A stretch of DNA of 64,000 nt from Agromyces subbeticus DSM 16689 (GTDB lineage Bacteria > Actinomycetota > Actinomycetes > Actinomycetales > Microbacteriaceae), in NCBI RefSeq assembly GCF_000421565.1, contig NZ_ATXG01000006.1:62001-126000 (forward strand), given 5' to 3'. The translations under genes and the position numbers were made by a program. A model generated the notes under the pieces. It was not told the origin of the DNA and did no database searches. It was given only the letters and a program-made list of their open reading frames with translations. Shown here piece by piece: positions 9,065-16,768 of this stretch. How positions within the stretch are numbered: the stretch's first letter is position 1; each line of letters opens with the position of its first letter.

Positions 9065-9126
9065 GGGACCACTCGTGTCGCATCGGACCCGGGATGTCAC
9101 CGGTCCGGTGCGATACGAGTGGTCCC
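9065..9126. repeat. 62-bp palindromic element, copy 1
   Basis: The arms begin GGGACCACTCGTGTCGCA and end TGCGATACGAGTGGTCCC. A 25-bp stem forms around a 12-nt loop; its only two departures from Watson-Crick pairing are G-U wobbles if transcribed. It lies between convergent gene ends (9027 and 9145). A second copy of identical length and orientation occurs at 46474-46535. Confidence 0.85.
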
Positions 9127-9144
9127 GTCCAAGGGCCGACGGGC

Positions 9145-9978
9145 TCAGGCCGCGGGAGCGCCTGCCTCGACGTGCTCGGTCGCCCAGGTCAGCGCGAACT
9201 CGGCGACCTCCTGCCAGCCGTCCTGGCTCACGGTGCGGTGCGTGCGGCCCGGGAACTCGCGGTAGTCGACGATCGCGCGGCTGCCGGTGCTGCGGTACTT
9301 CTTCACGATGGCCCGACCGATGGCCGGCGGCACGACGTGGTCGATCCCGCCCGTGAGGATCAGCAGCGGTGCCCGGTCGGCACGCGCGTAGTCGACGTGG
9401 CTCACGCCGCCCTTCTCGTTGAAGGCGCCCGCGACGCCCTCGAAGAACACCCGGTTGTACGAGTTCACCGCGAAGTCCTGCCAGAGGCGATCGGATGCCT
9501 CGCGGCTGAGGTCGTTGCCGAACGTGAAGTGGAAGTGGGCCTTCGAGATCGGCTTCGCGCCGTTCTTGTCGAACGGGTTCGCGAGGATCGGGAACCCGGT
9601 GCGCAGGGTCGACGGCGGCAGCGTCGTGATGCCGGCGGGCTGGCCCGGCGTCACGCCGACGTAGGCGACCCCGAGACCGCGGTCGGCGAGCATCTGGGTG
9701 AGCAGGCCGCCGAAGGAGTGTCCCATGATGATCGGCTTCTCGGGCAGGGCGCGGATGATGCGCTCGTAGTGATCGGCGATCTGGTTCAGGCCGATGCCCT
9801 GCAGCGCCGCGGGGTTCGAACGGATGTCGGCGACCTCGCGGTCGTCGATGCCGGGCCAGCCGGGCACGATCACCTCGTGGCCGCGGGCCCGGAAGTACTC
9901 GGCCCAGGTGTTCCAGCTCTTCGGGGTCATCCAGAGGCCGTGGATGAGGACGATGGGTGTCTTGGCGGTGGCGGCCAT
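9145..9978 (-). CDS. Alpha/beta hydrolase
   Basis: This 277-residue alpha/beta hydrolase has the oxyanion motif LIHGLWM (11-17), nucleophile Ser88 in GHSFGG, an acid in the LTGGIDHVVP segment and a late His in FPGRTHR. It resembles esterase/lipase-like members of the AB_hydrolase_6 group; the substrate is unknown. The ATG at 9978 has AGGAG 8 nt upstream; a longer open frame upstream runs through the operator region and was not used. The divergent TetR gene with two matching 14-bp palindromes in the shared promoter region indicates ligand-inducible control. Confidence 0.88.
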   Translation of the reverse strand: MAATAKTPIVLIHGLWMTPKSWNTWAEYFRARGHEVIVPGWPGIDDREVADIRSNPAALQGIGLNQIADHYERIIRALPEKPIIMGHSFGGLLTQMLADRGLGVAYVGVTPGQPAGITTLPPSTLRTGFPILANPFDKNGAKPISKAHFHFTFGNDLSREASDRLWQDFAVNSYNRVFFEGVAGAFNEKGGVSHVDYARADRAPLLILTGGIDHVVPPAIGRAIVKKYRSTGSRAIVDYREFPGRTHRTVSQDGWQEVAEFALTWATEHVEAGAPAA

Positions 9979-10010
9979 TGGTCTGCTCCTCGGTTCATTG
10001 TCGATGTGAG

Positions 10011-10024
10011 AGAACGATCGTTCT
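10011..10024. promoter_or_regulatory. TetR operator, site 1
   Basis: AGAACGATCGTTCT is a perfect 14-bp palindrome 33 bp upstream of the hydrolase ATG. It shares its half-site with site 2 next to the tetR promoter. Confidence 0.8.
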
Positions 10025-10076
10025 GTCTCTCTGTCTGCGAAGTTACCCCGAGCTCGTGCTCGTGTCAAGCAAAAAG

Positions 10077-10090
10077 AGAAAGATCGTTCT
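10077..10090. promoter_or_regulatory. TetR operator, site 2
   Basis: AGAAAGATCGTTCT differs from the perfect site 1 at one base. It overlaps the first base of the -10 box TATCAT (10090-10095), which lies 7 nt before the TetR ATG, so binding would autorepress. Confidence 0.8.
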
Positions 10091-10102
10091 ATCATTTTGA
10101 AC

Positions 10103-10675
10103 ATGGCACCCAGAACGCCGTCGACCGGCACCTCCGAAGCACGTGAGCGCCTGCTGCGCACGGCATCGGAACTCTTCTACCGCGAGGGCATCCACTCGGT
10201 CGGCGTCGATCGCATCATCGGCGAGGCCGGCGTGACCCGGGCGACGTTCTACCGGCACTTCCCGGGCAAGGAGGATCTGGTCGAGGCCTACCTCGGCGTC
10301 GAAGACGCCAATATCCGCGGCGCGTTCGAGGCAGCCGAGGCATCCGGTGCCGAGCCGAAGCAGCTCGTCGGGCTCGTCATCGAGGGCCTCGCCGACGACG
10401 TCGCCCGCCACCACACCCGCGGCTGCCCCTTCATCAACGCCGCCGCCGAGTACCCCGACGCCGATAGCGGCGTGCGCCAGACGGTCGCCCGCCACCGCGC
10501 CTGGTTCCGCTCGGCACTCGAGTCGCTGCTCACGGCGGCCGAGGTGCCGGATGCCGAGGCAGCCGCAGCCCAGTTGGTGCTGCTGCGCGACGCCGCCATG
10601 GTCGGCGGCTACCTCGACGGATGGGAGCGAGTGCGCCCGGCGTTCATCGACGCCGCCACGCGTGCCGCCGCCTGA
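10103..10675 (+). CDS. TetR/AcrR-family transcriptional regulator
   Basis: A 190-residue repressor. The TetR N-terminal HTH covers roughly residues 11-58: LLRTASELFYREGIHSVG, IIGEAGVTRATFYRHFPGKEDLV. The C-terminal domain contains RGCPFINAAAEYPD, typical of TetR members that sense small reactive or aromatic ligands. The ATG at 10103 is used; a TTG six bases earlier is possible. It is divergent from the alpha/beta hydrolase and flanked by two copies of the same palindrome, so autoregulation and hydrolase repression are likely. Confidence 0.92.
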   Translation: MAPRTPSTGTSEARERLLRTASELFYREGIHSVGVDRIIGEAGVTRATFYRHFPGKEDLVEAYLGVEDANIRGAFEAAEASGAEPKQLVGLVIEGLADDVARHHTRGCPFINAAAEYPDADSGVRQTVARHRAWFRSALESLLTAAEVPDAEAAAAQLVLLRDAAMVGGYLDGWERVRPAFIDAATRAAA

Positions 10676-10706
10676 CCGGGCTCGCTCAGGGGCGCCTCGT
10701 CCTTCG

Positions 10707-10766
10707 TCGAGTCGCCCGCTTCTGCGGGTCGCTGGCGCGCGATACTCGCAGAAGCGGGCAACTCGA
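10707..10766. terminator. 20-bp inverted repeat between convergent genes
   Basis: The arms at 10707-10726 (ending CCCGCTTCTGCG) and 10747-10766 (starting CGCAGAAGCGGG) pair with a single mismatch across 20 bp and leave a 20-nt loop. It lies between the convergent TetR gene and zinc-free oxidoreductase gene, so it probably terminates both. Confidence 0.6.
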
Positions 10767-10783
10767 TGTGCGGCGAAGGGGAG

Positions 10784-11728
10784 TCAGGCGAGGCTGATCT
10801 CTGCCGGGCTGCGGTCGTAGCCAGCGACGATGACCTTGCCGCGCAGATGGCCGCGCTCGCTGAATGACAGTGCCTCGGCGAGCGCATCGAACGGATACGT
10901 CGTCTCGACCTCGACACGGATGCCGCCGGCTGCGGCGAGATCGATCACCTCTCGAACCCCGTCGTTGATGCTCAGCTGCGTCGGGTCGCCGCCCGCGACG
11001 ATCGCCCCCTGGGCTCCTGCTTCGAAGTCGGCGATCGTGACGACGCGATGCGGGTCGACGAGCTCGGCGACACGGTCGATGAATCCGTGCCCGGTCGTGT
11101 CGTAGCCGGCATCGATTCCGGAGTCCGCCTGGCGTCGGAGGTCGTCGACCAGGTCGGGCCCGTAGCTGATCGGGGTCGCGCCGAGTGAGCGGACGTAGTC
11201 GTGGTTGGCCGCGCTGGCGGTGCCGATCACGCGGTGGCCGTCGCGCGCGAGAAGCTGGGTGACCATGCTGCCGACGGCGCCGGCAGCACCGTTGACGACG
11301 ACGGTCGACGCCTCCTCGGGCCGAAGCAGCGTGAGCATCCGCGTCGCGGCTTCCGCGGCCGTCGGCAGTGCTGCCGCCTGAGCCATGGAGAGACCGGCCG
11401 GGAGCCGAACCAGGCGGGCTGCTCGGGTGACGGCGATCTCGGCGAATGCGCCGCTGTCGATGAACCCCGCCACGCGGTCGCCGACCGCGAAATCCACGAC
11501 ATCGGGTCCGACCTCGAGGATCGTGCCCGACCCTTCCGAGCCGATCACGCCGGGGAGTGCGAGCGGAATCATCTGTGCGAGCCACCCGTTGCGGATCTTC
11601 CAGTCGAGCGGGTTGACCGCGATCGCCTCGAGGCGGATGGTGACCTCGCCGGAAGCGGGGGGCTGCTCGGGAGCGGTGCCGTGCTGAAGGCCGCCGGAGC
11701 CGTAGTGGGTGAGCAGGTAGGCATGCAT
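10784..11728 (-). CDS. NADP-dependent quinone-type oxidoreductase (MDR superfamily)
   Basis: This 314-residue medium-chain dehydrogenase/reductase lacks the structural zinc cysteines, like quinone oxidoreductases. Visible elements: the GroES-like N-terminus (AVNPLDWKIRNGW, GVIGSEGSGTI), the nucleotide-binding motif VVNGAAGAVGSMVTQLL, and AALPTAAEAATRML before the Rossmann fold. It probably reduces quinones or enals with NADPH. The 41-bp gap to the OYE gene, which lies upstream on the same strand, suggests a two-gene operon of NADPH-dependent reductases under the divergent MarR regulator at 12958. Confidence 0.88.
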   Translation of the reverse strand: MHAYLLTHYGSGGLQHGTAPEQPPASGEVTIRLEAIAVNPLDWKIRNGWLAQMIPLALPGVIGSEGSGTILEVGPDVVDFAVGDRVAGFIDSGAFAEIAVTRAARLVRLPAGLSMAQAAALPTAAEAATRMLTLLRPEEASTVVVNGAAGAVGSMVTQLLARDGHRVIGTASAANHDYVRSLGATPISYGPDLVDDLRRQADSGIDAGYDTTGHGFIDRVAELVDPHRVVTIADFEAGAQGAIVAGGDPTQLSINDGVREVIDLAAAGGIRVEVETTYPFDALAEALSFSERGHLRGKVIVAGYDRSPAEISLA

Positions 11729-11769
11729 GGTGGTGTCGCCTTTCGTTGAATGAAACGGGTCGGATGCTG

Positions 11770-12855
11770 TCAGGCCGCGAGGCGCGGGTAGTCGGTGTAG
11801 CCGCGCTCGCCGCCGCCGTAGAGCGTGCCGCGATCGGGGTCGTTCATCGGTGCGCCCGCGGTGATGCGGTCGATGAGATCGGGGTTCGCGAGGGCGAGCT
11901 GCCCGACGCTCACGACGTCAGCGAGGCCGTCGCGCACATCCTGCGCGCGGCGTTCGATGTCGGCTCCGGCGCGATTCAGCACGAGGCCGGTGGGCCAGCC
12001 GTCGCGGATGCTGCGAACCAGCCGTTCATCGCCGAGGTGCACCACGTGCAGGTAGGCGAGGTTCAGCGGCGCGAGGGCTTCGATGAGCGCGGGGTAGAGG
12101 TCTGCTGCGTCAGTCTCCTGGATGTCTCCGAGGGGGCTTCCAGGGCTGATGCGGAACCCGACCCGGTCGGCGCCGATCTCGTCGGCGACCGCAGTGGCCA
12201 CCTCGACGGGGAAGCGGATGCGCCCGGCAATGTCGCCGCCGTACTCGTCGGTGCGGAGGTTCGCATTGGTGCTCAGGAACTGCTGGAGCAGGTAGCCGTT
12301 CGCGCCGTGGATCTCGACGCCATCGGCGCCCGCATCGACGGCGAGCCTCGCCGCCCGGCGGAAGTCGGCGGTGGTCTGGGTGAGGTCCGCTGTCGTCATC
12401 TCCCGCGGCATGGCCATCGGCTGCGGGCCGGATGCCGTGAACATGTCGCCGGTCGCGGGGAGAGCCGAGGGCGCGAGCGGCTGACGGCCATGCGGGGTGT
12501 TCGACGGGTGCGAGATGCGGCCGACGTGCATGAGTTGCACGACGAGCGTCGACCCGGCCTCGTGCACCGCCTCGGCGACCGCGCGCCAGGACTTCGCTTG
12601 CTCCTCGGTGTGGATTCCGGGCGTCATGAGGTAGCCCTGCCCGTCCGCCGAGGGCTGGGTGCCCTCGGTGATGAGCATCGAGAGCGAGGCGCGCTGCGCA
12701 TAGTAGGTCTGCGTGAGGTCGGTCACGCGGCCGTCGCTCGTTGCGCGACTGCGAGTCATCGGGGCCATGGTCACTCGGTGCGCCAAGCGGAGACGACCCA
12801 GTGCGATCGGTGACCAGAGTGCGTCGGCGATGGTGGGGGTGATTGCGGCGGTCAT
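11770..12855 (-). CDS. Old Yellow Enzyme family ene-reductase (alkene reductase)
   Basis: A 361-residue FMN-dependent TIM barrel. Family landmarks: MAPMTRSRA (30-38), LITEGTQPSADGQGY (61-75), VVQLMHVGRISHP (105-117), the substrate-binding pair His183/Asn186 in EIHGANGYLL, and LRTDEYGGDIAGR. OYE enzymes reduce activated C=C bonds or nitro-esters with NADPH and are often induced by electrophiles. It is first in an operon with the downstream quinone-type reductase and divergent from a MarR gene; AATTCGAA half-sites lie between them. Confidence 0.92.
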   Translation of the reverse strand: MTAAITPTIADALWSPIALGRLRLAHRVTMAPMTRSRATSDGRVTDLTQTYYAQRASLSMLITEGTQPSADGQGYLMTPGIHTEEQAKSWRAVAEAVHEAGSTLVVQLMHVGRISHPSNTPHGRQPLAPSALPATGDMFTASGPQPMAMPREMTTADLTQTTADFRRAARLAVDAGADGVEIHGANGYLLQQFLSTNANLRTDEYGGDIAGRIRFPVEVATAVADEIGADRVGFRISPGSPLGDIQETDAADLYPALIEALAPLNLAYLHVVHLGDERLVRSIRDGWPTGLVLNRAGADIERRAQDVRDGLADVVSVGQLALANPDLIDRITAGAPMNDPDRGTLYGGGERGYTDYPRLAA

Positions 12856-12868
12856 TTCAACAAACTCC

Positions 12869-12880
12869 TTCGAATTCGAA
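12869..12880. promoter_or_regulatory. MarR operator candidate near OYE gene
   Basis: TTCGAATTCGAA is a perfect 12-bp palindrome 14 bp upstream of the OYE ATG. Its AATTCGAA core recurs at 12925-12932 in front of the divergent marR. Confidence 0.65.
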
Positions 12881-12920
12881 CTACCTTCGCCCTCGACAAC
12901 GCAACCATTCCCGGTTCTAT

Positions 12921-12936
12921 TTCCAATTCGAAGGAA
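12921..12936. promoter_or_regulatory. Second MarR operator candidate near marR
   Basis: TTCCAATTCGAAGGAA has TTCC/GGAA outer arms and the same AATTCGAA core as the site beside the OYE gene. It sits just upstream of the -10 TAGGAT at 12946-12951. Confidence 0.6.
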
Positions 12937-12957
12937 ATAGTGAAATAGGATTCAGAC

Positions 12958-13479
12958 ATGTCCGAGCCCACCGTTCCGCCGGCCCTGCCACCGGAATTCG
13001 GCGTGTATTTCGCGCTCCTCGAGGTGAGCGCATTGGTGCAGCGCGGTGTGCAGGGTCAGCTCCGTGAGCACGGGAACCTCAGCTTCGTGCAGTTCCAGAT
13101 CCTCGCCATCTGCGGCGAGGACCGATCATCGCCGCGAAGCATGACCGAACTCGCAGATCGGCTCGTGCACAGCAGAAGCGGACTGACCTACCAGGTCGAT
13201 CAGCTCGAGAAGGCGGGGCTTGTCACTCGCGTACCGTCGGTGCACGACGAGCGCGGGGTGAATGTCACGCTCGCGCCCGCGGGTGCCGCCGTTCTCGAAC
13301 GCGTCTTGCCCGGTCACGTCGAGGTGGTGCGCGAGGTGCTCGTCGACTCGCTCGACGATGCCGACCGGGTCGAACTCACGCGCCTGCTCGGGCAGGTAGC
13401 AGATCATGTGCGGTCACGGTCACGGTCACGGTCGCCGCGGCCGAGCCGAGGTGCAACCCCGGGCGATGGTCAGGCGTAG
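12958..13479 (+). CDS. MarR-family transcriptional regulator
   Basis: This 173-residue regulator shows the MarR winged helix: LSFVQFQILAICGEDRSSPR, then MTELADRLVHSRSGLTYQVDQLEKAGLVTR as recognition helix and wing, and VLERVLPGHVEVVREVLVDSL in the dimer helix. It is leaderless: TAGGAT ends 6 nt before the ATG. It is divergent from the OYE/quinone reductase operon and is its likely repressor. The C-terminus contains a short RSRSRSRS run encoded by CGGTCA repeats (about 13411-13430), which looks like slipped-strand expansion. Confidence 0.9.
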   Translation: MSEPTVPPALPPEFGVYFALLEVSALVQRGVQGQLREHGNLSFVQFQILAICGEDRSSPRSMTELADRLVHSRSGLTYQVDQLEKAGLVTRVPSVHDERGVNVTLAPAGAAVLERVLPGHVEVVREVLVDSLDDADRVELTRLLGQVADHVRSRSRSRSPRPSRGATPGDGQA

Positions 13480-13515
13480 CGACTCGTCAATCCGAGCGGA
13501 GGCCGCTGGAGCGGG

Positions 13516-14022
13516 TCACCGTGCGCGTTCGGTCTCTGCGGGCGGTTGCCAGGCCGCGTCCTGGCGGATGGCACGCTGGATGCGGCGACTGATCTCGCGC
13601 AATTGCCGCCGTTGCGACTGGGTCAGCGGGTCGAGCACCAACTGGTGCACCGTCTGCACGTGGCCGGGAGTGGCTTCGTCGAACTTCTTCTTCCCCTGTT
13701 CGGTCAGCGTCGCGAGCGTGTAGCGGCCATCGTCGGGGTCGGGGCTGCGGTGCATCCACCCACGGTCTTGCAAGCGGGTTGCCGCGCGAGACAGCCTCGA
13801 GAGGGAGCTGTTCGCATAGTCGGCGAGAACGCTCATGCGCAGTGTGCGGTCGGGAGCGTTGGCGAGGGCGAACAGGATGCCGTACTCGAAGTGCGTCACC
13901 TCCGAGTCTTCGAGCAGCTGGGCGTCGAGCGCCGCGGGCAGCCACTCGAGCACGGTCGCGAGCGACGCCCAGGTCGCGAGGTCGTCGCCGCTCAGATTCG
14001 AGGGCGGGTTCTGATCCGACAT
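13516..14022 (-). CDS. MarR-family transcriptional regulator
   Basis: 168 residues with MarR features: LEDSEVTHFEYGILFALANAPD, MSVLADYANSSLSRLSRAATRLQDRGWM (HTH and wing), DDGRYTLATLTEQGKKKF, and GHVQTVHQLVLDPLT in the dimerisation helix. The -10 TAGTCT (14029-14034) lies exactly 6 nt before the ATG, so the gene is probably leaderless. It is divergent from the SDR gene at 14128, with a TTGACTT/AAGTCAA palindrome between them. A paralogue with the same overall arrangement is at 24626. Confidence 0.9.
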   Translation of the reverse strand: MSDQNPPSNLSGDDLATWASLATVLEWLPAALDAQLLEDSEVTHFEYGILFALANAPDRTLRMSVLADYANSSLSRLSRAATRLQDRGWMHRSPDPDDGRYTLATLTEQGKKKFDEATPGHVQTVHQLVLDPLTQSQRRQLREISRRIQRAIRQDAAWQPPAETERAR

Positions 14023-14063
14023 AGCAGCAGACTACGCGAGAAGGCGGCTCGTTCGTGGTGGGT

Positions 14064-14091
14064 TTGACTTGCTCAGTCAAGTCAATAAGCT
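14064..14091 (+). promoter_or_regulatory. SDR promoter overlapped by a MarR-type palindrome
   Basis: The -35 TTGACT (14064-14069) and -10 TAAGCT (14086-14091) are 16 bp apart. The palindrome arms TTGACTT (14064-14070) and AAGTCAA (14079-14085) cover the -35 and spacer, so binding would block transcription of the SDR gene. Confidence 0.6.
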
Positions 14092-14127
14092 GACTCATGA
14101 CTTTACTGGGCAAGTGATCGGAGCATC

Positions 14128-14919
14128 ATGGATCTGCAACTGACGAGGAAGAAGGCGTTCGTGAGCGGGTCGACGCACGGCATCGGCTACGCGGTCGCAC
14201 GGGGACTTCTCCTGGAAGGCGCATCCGTTGTCATCAATGGCCGCACGGAAGAGGGCGTGCAGCGCGCGGTGCGGGAACTGGAGGCACTGGTACCCGGCGC
14301 CGACGTCTCGGGAATCGCCGCCGACTTCGACGACGCGGAACAGGTGCGCCGGCTCGCGGATGCGCTCGACGGCCTGGACATCCTGGTGAACAACGTCGGA
14401 CTGTTCGAGCTCGCGGCCTTCGAAGACATCAGTGACGACACCTGGCAGCGCTATTTCGACGTCAACGTCATGAGCGGTGTGCGCCTCTCGAGGCACGCGA
14501 TGACATCGATGCTGGCCCAGGGCGCTGGGCGCATCATCTTCATCGGCAGCGAGTCGGGCGTCAACATCCCCGCCGACATGGTGCACTACGGCGTCACGAA
14601 AGCAGCCATGCTCGCCCTGAGCAACGGCCTTGCGAAGCTCACTCGTGGAACGGGGGTCACCGTGAACACGATCCTCGGCGGACCGACCTACTCCTCCGGC
14701 GTCGCAGAGACGGTGCACCAGATCGCGCAGGCTCAGGGTCTGTCGACCGACGAACTCAAGACGGCGATCATGTCGGGCAACGCGACCTCGCTGCTCGAGA
14801 GGTTCATCGATCCGGGTGAACTCGCCAACCTGGTGCTCTACTTGGCGAGTCCGCTCTCGTCGGCGACGAACGGCGCCGCTCTGCGGGCAGATGGCGGCGT
14901 CTTGACGGCGATGCTCTGA
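14128..14919 (+). CDS. Short-chain dehydrogenase/reductase (SDR)
   Basis: A 263-residue classical SDR: nucleotide motif SGSTHGIGYAVARG, NNVGLFE after strand beta-4, and catalytic Tyr/Lys in HYGVTKAAM, preceded by the Ser in IFIGSESG. The residue after beta-2 favours NADP(H) (INGRTEEG). The stop codon is embedded in the first unit of a GATCGCC tandem array. It is divergent from, and probably regulated by, the MarR gene at 13516. The substrate is unknown. Confidence 0.9.
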   Translation: MDLQLTRKKAFVSGSTHGIGYAVARGLLLEGASVVINGRTEEGVQRAVRELEALVPGADVSGIAADFDDAEQVRRLADALDGLDILVNNVGLFELAAFEDISDDTWQRYFDVNVMSGVRLSRHAMTSMLAQGAGRIIFIGSESGVNIPADMVHYGVTKAAMLALSNGLAKLTRGTGVTVNTILGGPTYSSGVAETVHQIAQAQGLSTDELKTAIMSGNATSLLERFIDPGELANLVLYLASPLSSATNGAALRADGGVLTAML

Positions 14920-14959
14920 TCGCCGATCGCCGATCGCCGATCGCCGATCGCCGATCGCC
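14918..14959. repeat. GATCGCC heptamer tandem repeat, 6 copies
   Basis: Six perfect head-to-tail copies of the 7-bp unit GATCGCC fill the space between the SDR stop codon (which supplies the first GA) and the 3' end of the coiled-coil gene. A 7-bp unit would shift frame if copy number changed, but here it lies outside both genes. Confidence 0.95.
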
Positions 14960-14960
14960 G

Positions 14961-15890
14961 TCAGTCGAGCGCGGCGTGCGACTCGTCGGCCGCGGCTCGC
15001 GCCTCGCGCGCCGACCTGGTCGCGCGGTCGTGCTCGCGGCCGAGCGGCCGCAACTCGTGCTCCGCATCGGCGAGTTCGCCCTCGACCCGGCGCAGCCGCT
15101 CCTCGAGTTCGTCGCGCTCCTGCGTGCGTTCGCCGACGAGCCGGCGAAGGGTCGCGATGCGGGAGTCGAGCTCGTCGAGTACCCGTTCGGCCTCGACGGC
15201 TCGCTCTTCCGCCTCACGTGCTTCGCGTTCAGCGCGCTCTCTCGCCTCGGCAGCGCGAGCTTGCTCGGCCTGCTTCGCGGCCTCGTCGTGCTTCGTCGAA
15301 TCGTCGTGCTTCGCTGAACCGGCGCGCTCCTGCTCGGCGCCGCCCCGCGACCGCGACGAACCTCGCGGGCGGGCCGGAGCCGCCGGCCCACCGGCGACGG
15401 CACCGTCGAGATCCACCTCGCGGCCGACCGCCTCGAGGGCCCGCACGAGGCGTGCGCTGCGCACGGCGTCGGCGGCTGCGGCATCCGACATCGCAGCCTG
15501 CATGGTCTGCGCGACCTCGTCGAGCACGGGGGAGCGCACCGAGTTGCCGAGTTCTTCGGCGAGCTCGCCGGCATCGCGGGCGAGCGCGGCCACGAGCTGT
15601 CGGCGTTGCCGCGCGAACTGCGCGAGTGTCTCGGCATCGAGGTCGTCTTGCGCGTCGCGGAGGCGCTCGCCGAGTTCGATGATCGAGTCGACCTGCTCGC
15701 CGCGCCGGCGCACGAGCTGGTTGACGAGCCACGCGGCCGGCGACGGTCGCCGCAATACCTGCACGGCGTCGGCCAGTTCGCGGTCGTCTGGCCTGATGGA
15801 CTTCGCCCGGTTGTTGCGCGCCGCGGTGAACTCGTCGGGGAGCAGCGTGTACAGCTCTGCAGCGACGTCGATCGGCGTTTGACCGGGCAC
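14961..15890 (-). CDS. Coiled-coil protein of unknown function
   Basis: With the GTG at 15888-15890 (GAGG upstream) the protein has 309 residues. Residues 1-150 form an alpha-helical domain (PIDVAAELYTLLPDEF, NRAKSIRPDDRELADAV, PSPAAWLVNQLVRRR). An Ala/Gly/Ser linker leads into a highly charged Arg/Glu/Ala region with heptad character (AEARERAEREAREAEERAVE) to the C-terminus. The N-terminal domain matches a family often annotated only as hypothetical in actinobacteria. A longer in-frame start at 16001 is possible but lacks support. It is divergent from the sirtuin gene. Confidence 0.72.
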   Translation of the reverse strand: MPGQTPIDVAAELYTLLPDEFTAARNNRAKSIRPDDRELADAVQVLRRPSPAAWLVNQLVRRRGEQVDSIIELGERLRDAQDDLDAETLAQFARQRRQLVAALARDAGELAEELGNSVRSPVLDEVAQTMQAAMSDAAAADAVRSARLVRALEAVGREVDLDGAVAGGPAAPARPRGSSRSRGGAEQERAGSAKHDDSTKHDEAAKQAEQARAAEARERAEREAREAEERAVEAERVLDELDSRIATLRRLVGERTQERDELEERLRRVEGELADAEHELRPLGREHDRATRSAREARAAADESHAALD

Positions 15891-16015
15891 GCACTCATCC
15901 TCGCGGATCGGGCGGCGGGGAGGAAGGGCGGCCCGCCGGGAACACCGGTGCGACGTACGCGGCATCCCGCGACCTCGGACATCCGCGATCTCGGCATCCA
16001 CGATCTAATGGAGCC

Positions 16016-16711
16016 ATGCGAATCGTCGTGCTGACCGGCGCCGGCATCTCGGCCGAGAGCGGCGTGCCGACGTTCCGCGACGCCGGCGGGCTGTGGGAGG
16101 GGCATCGCGTCGACGACGTCGCGACGCCCGAGGGCTTCGAGCGCGACCCCGACCTGGTGCAACGCTTCTACGATGCGCGCCGGCACGCCGCTGCAGCCGC
16201 GCTGCCCAACCCGGCGCACGAGGCGCTCGCCCGGCTCGAGCAGCGACTGGGCGACGAGCTGCTGCTCGTGACGCAGAACGTCGACGACCTGCACGAGCGT
16301 GCCGGATCCACCCGGGTCGTGCACATGCACGGAGAACTCGCCGCCGCCCTCTGCGCGTCGTGCGGCGCGCGGTCTGCCGTGCCCGCCGATCTCGCCGAAT
16401 GGCCTCCGTGCCCGGTCTGCGGCGAGCGGATGCTGCGCCCCGACGTCGTGTGGTTCGGCGAGATGCCGTACGAGCTCGACCGCATCGAGGCGGCGCTCGC
16501 GGCGTGCGAGCTCTTCGTCGCCATCGGCACCTCGGGGGCGGTGTACCCGGCGGCGGGGTTCGTCTGGACGGCGACCGAGCACGGCGCGCGCACGCTCGAA
16601 CTGAACCTCGAGACGAGCGAGGTCTCGTCGCTGTTCGACGAGGTGCGACTCGGTGCGGCGAGCGTCGTCGTGTCGGCGTGGGTCGACGAGATGCTCGCCG
16701 CCACGGCGTGA
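16016..16711 (+). CDS. cobB: Sir2-family NAD-dependent protein deacylase (class III-like)
   Basis: 231 residues with all sirtuin elements: NAD-binding GAGIS (8-12), TQNVDDLH (85-92), catalytic His104 in MHGEL, a zinc site of four cysteines (112, 115, 131, 134), and VAIGTSGAVYPAAGF near the end. Tyr52 and Arg55 in FYDAR form the YxxR pair that defines SIRT5/CobB-type enzymes able to remove succinyl or malonyl groups as well as acetyl. It acts in the cytoplasm on acyl-lysines. It stands alone, divergent from the coiled-coil gene, with no clear ribosome site. Confidence 0.93.
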   Translation: MRIVVLTGAGISAESGVPTFRDAGGLWEGHRVDDVATPEGFERDPDLVQRFYDARRHAAAAALPNPAHEALARLEQRLGDELLLVTQNVDDLHERAGSTRVVHMHGELAAALCASCGARSAVPADLAEWPPCPVCGERMLRPDVVWFGEMPYELDRIEAALAACELFVAIGTSGAVYPAAGFVWTATEHGARTLELNLETSEVSSLFDEVRLGAASVVVSAWVDEMLAATA

Positions 16712-16768
16712 GCGACCTGACGCACGGCGCCGGCCACGCGGCATCCGCTCTGCAGAGGCCGAGCCGGC

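Noticed and set aside
13411..13435. CGGTCA hexamer repeat in the MarR C-terminus
   Set aside because: Only about four copies encoding Arg-Ser; mentioned with the gene but too short to be a separate system.
16712..16768. Possible terminator between sirtuin and Nudix genes
   Set aside because: Only short GCCGGC matches; no stem of convincing length.
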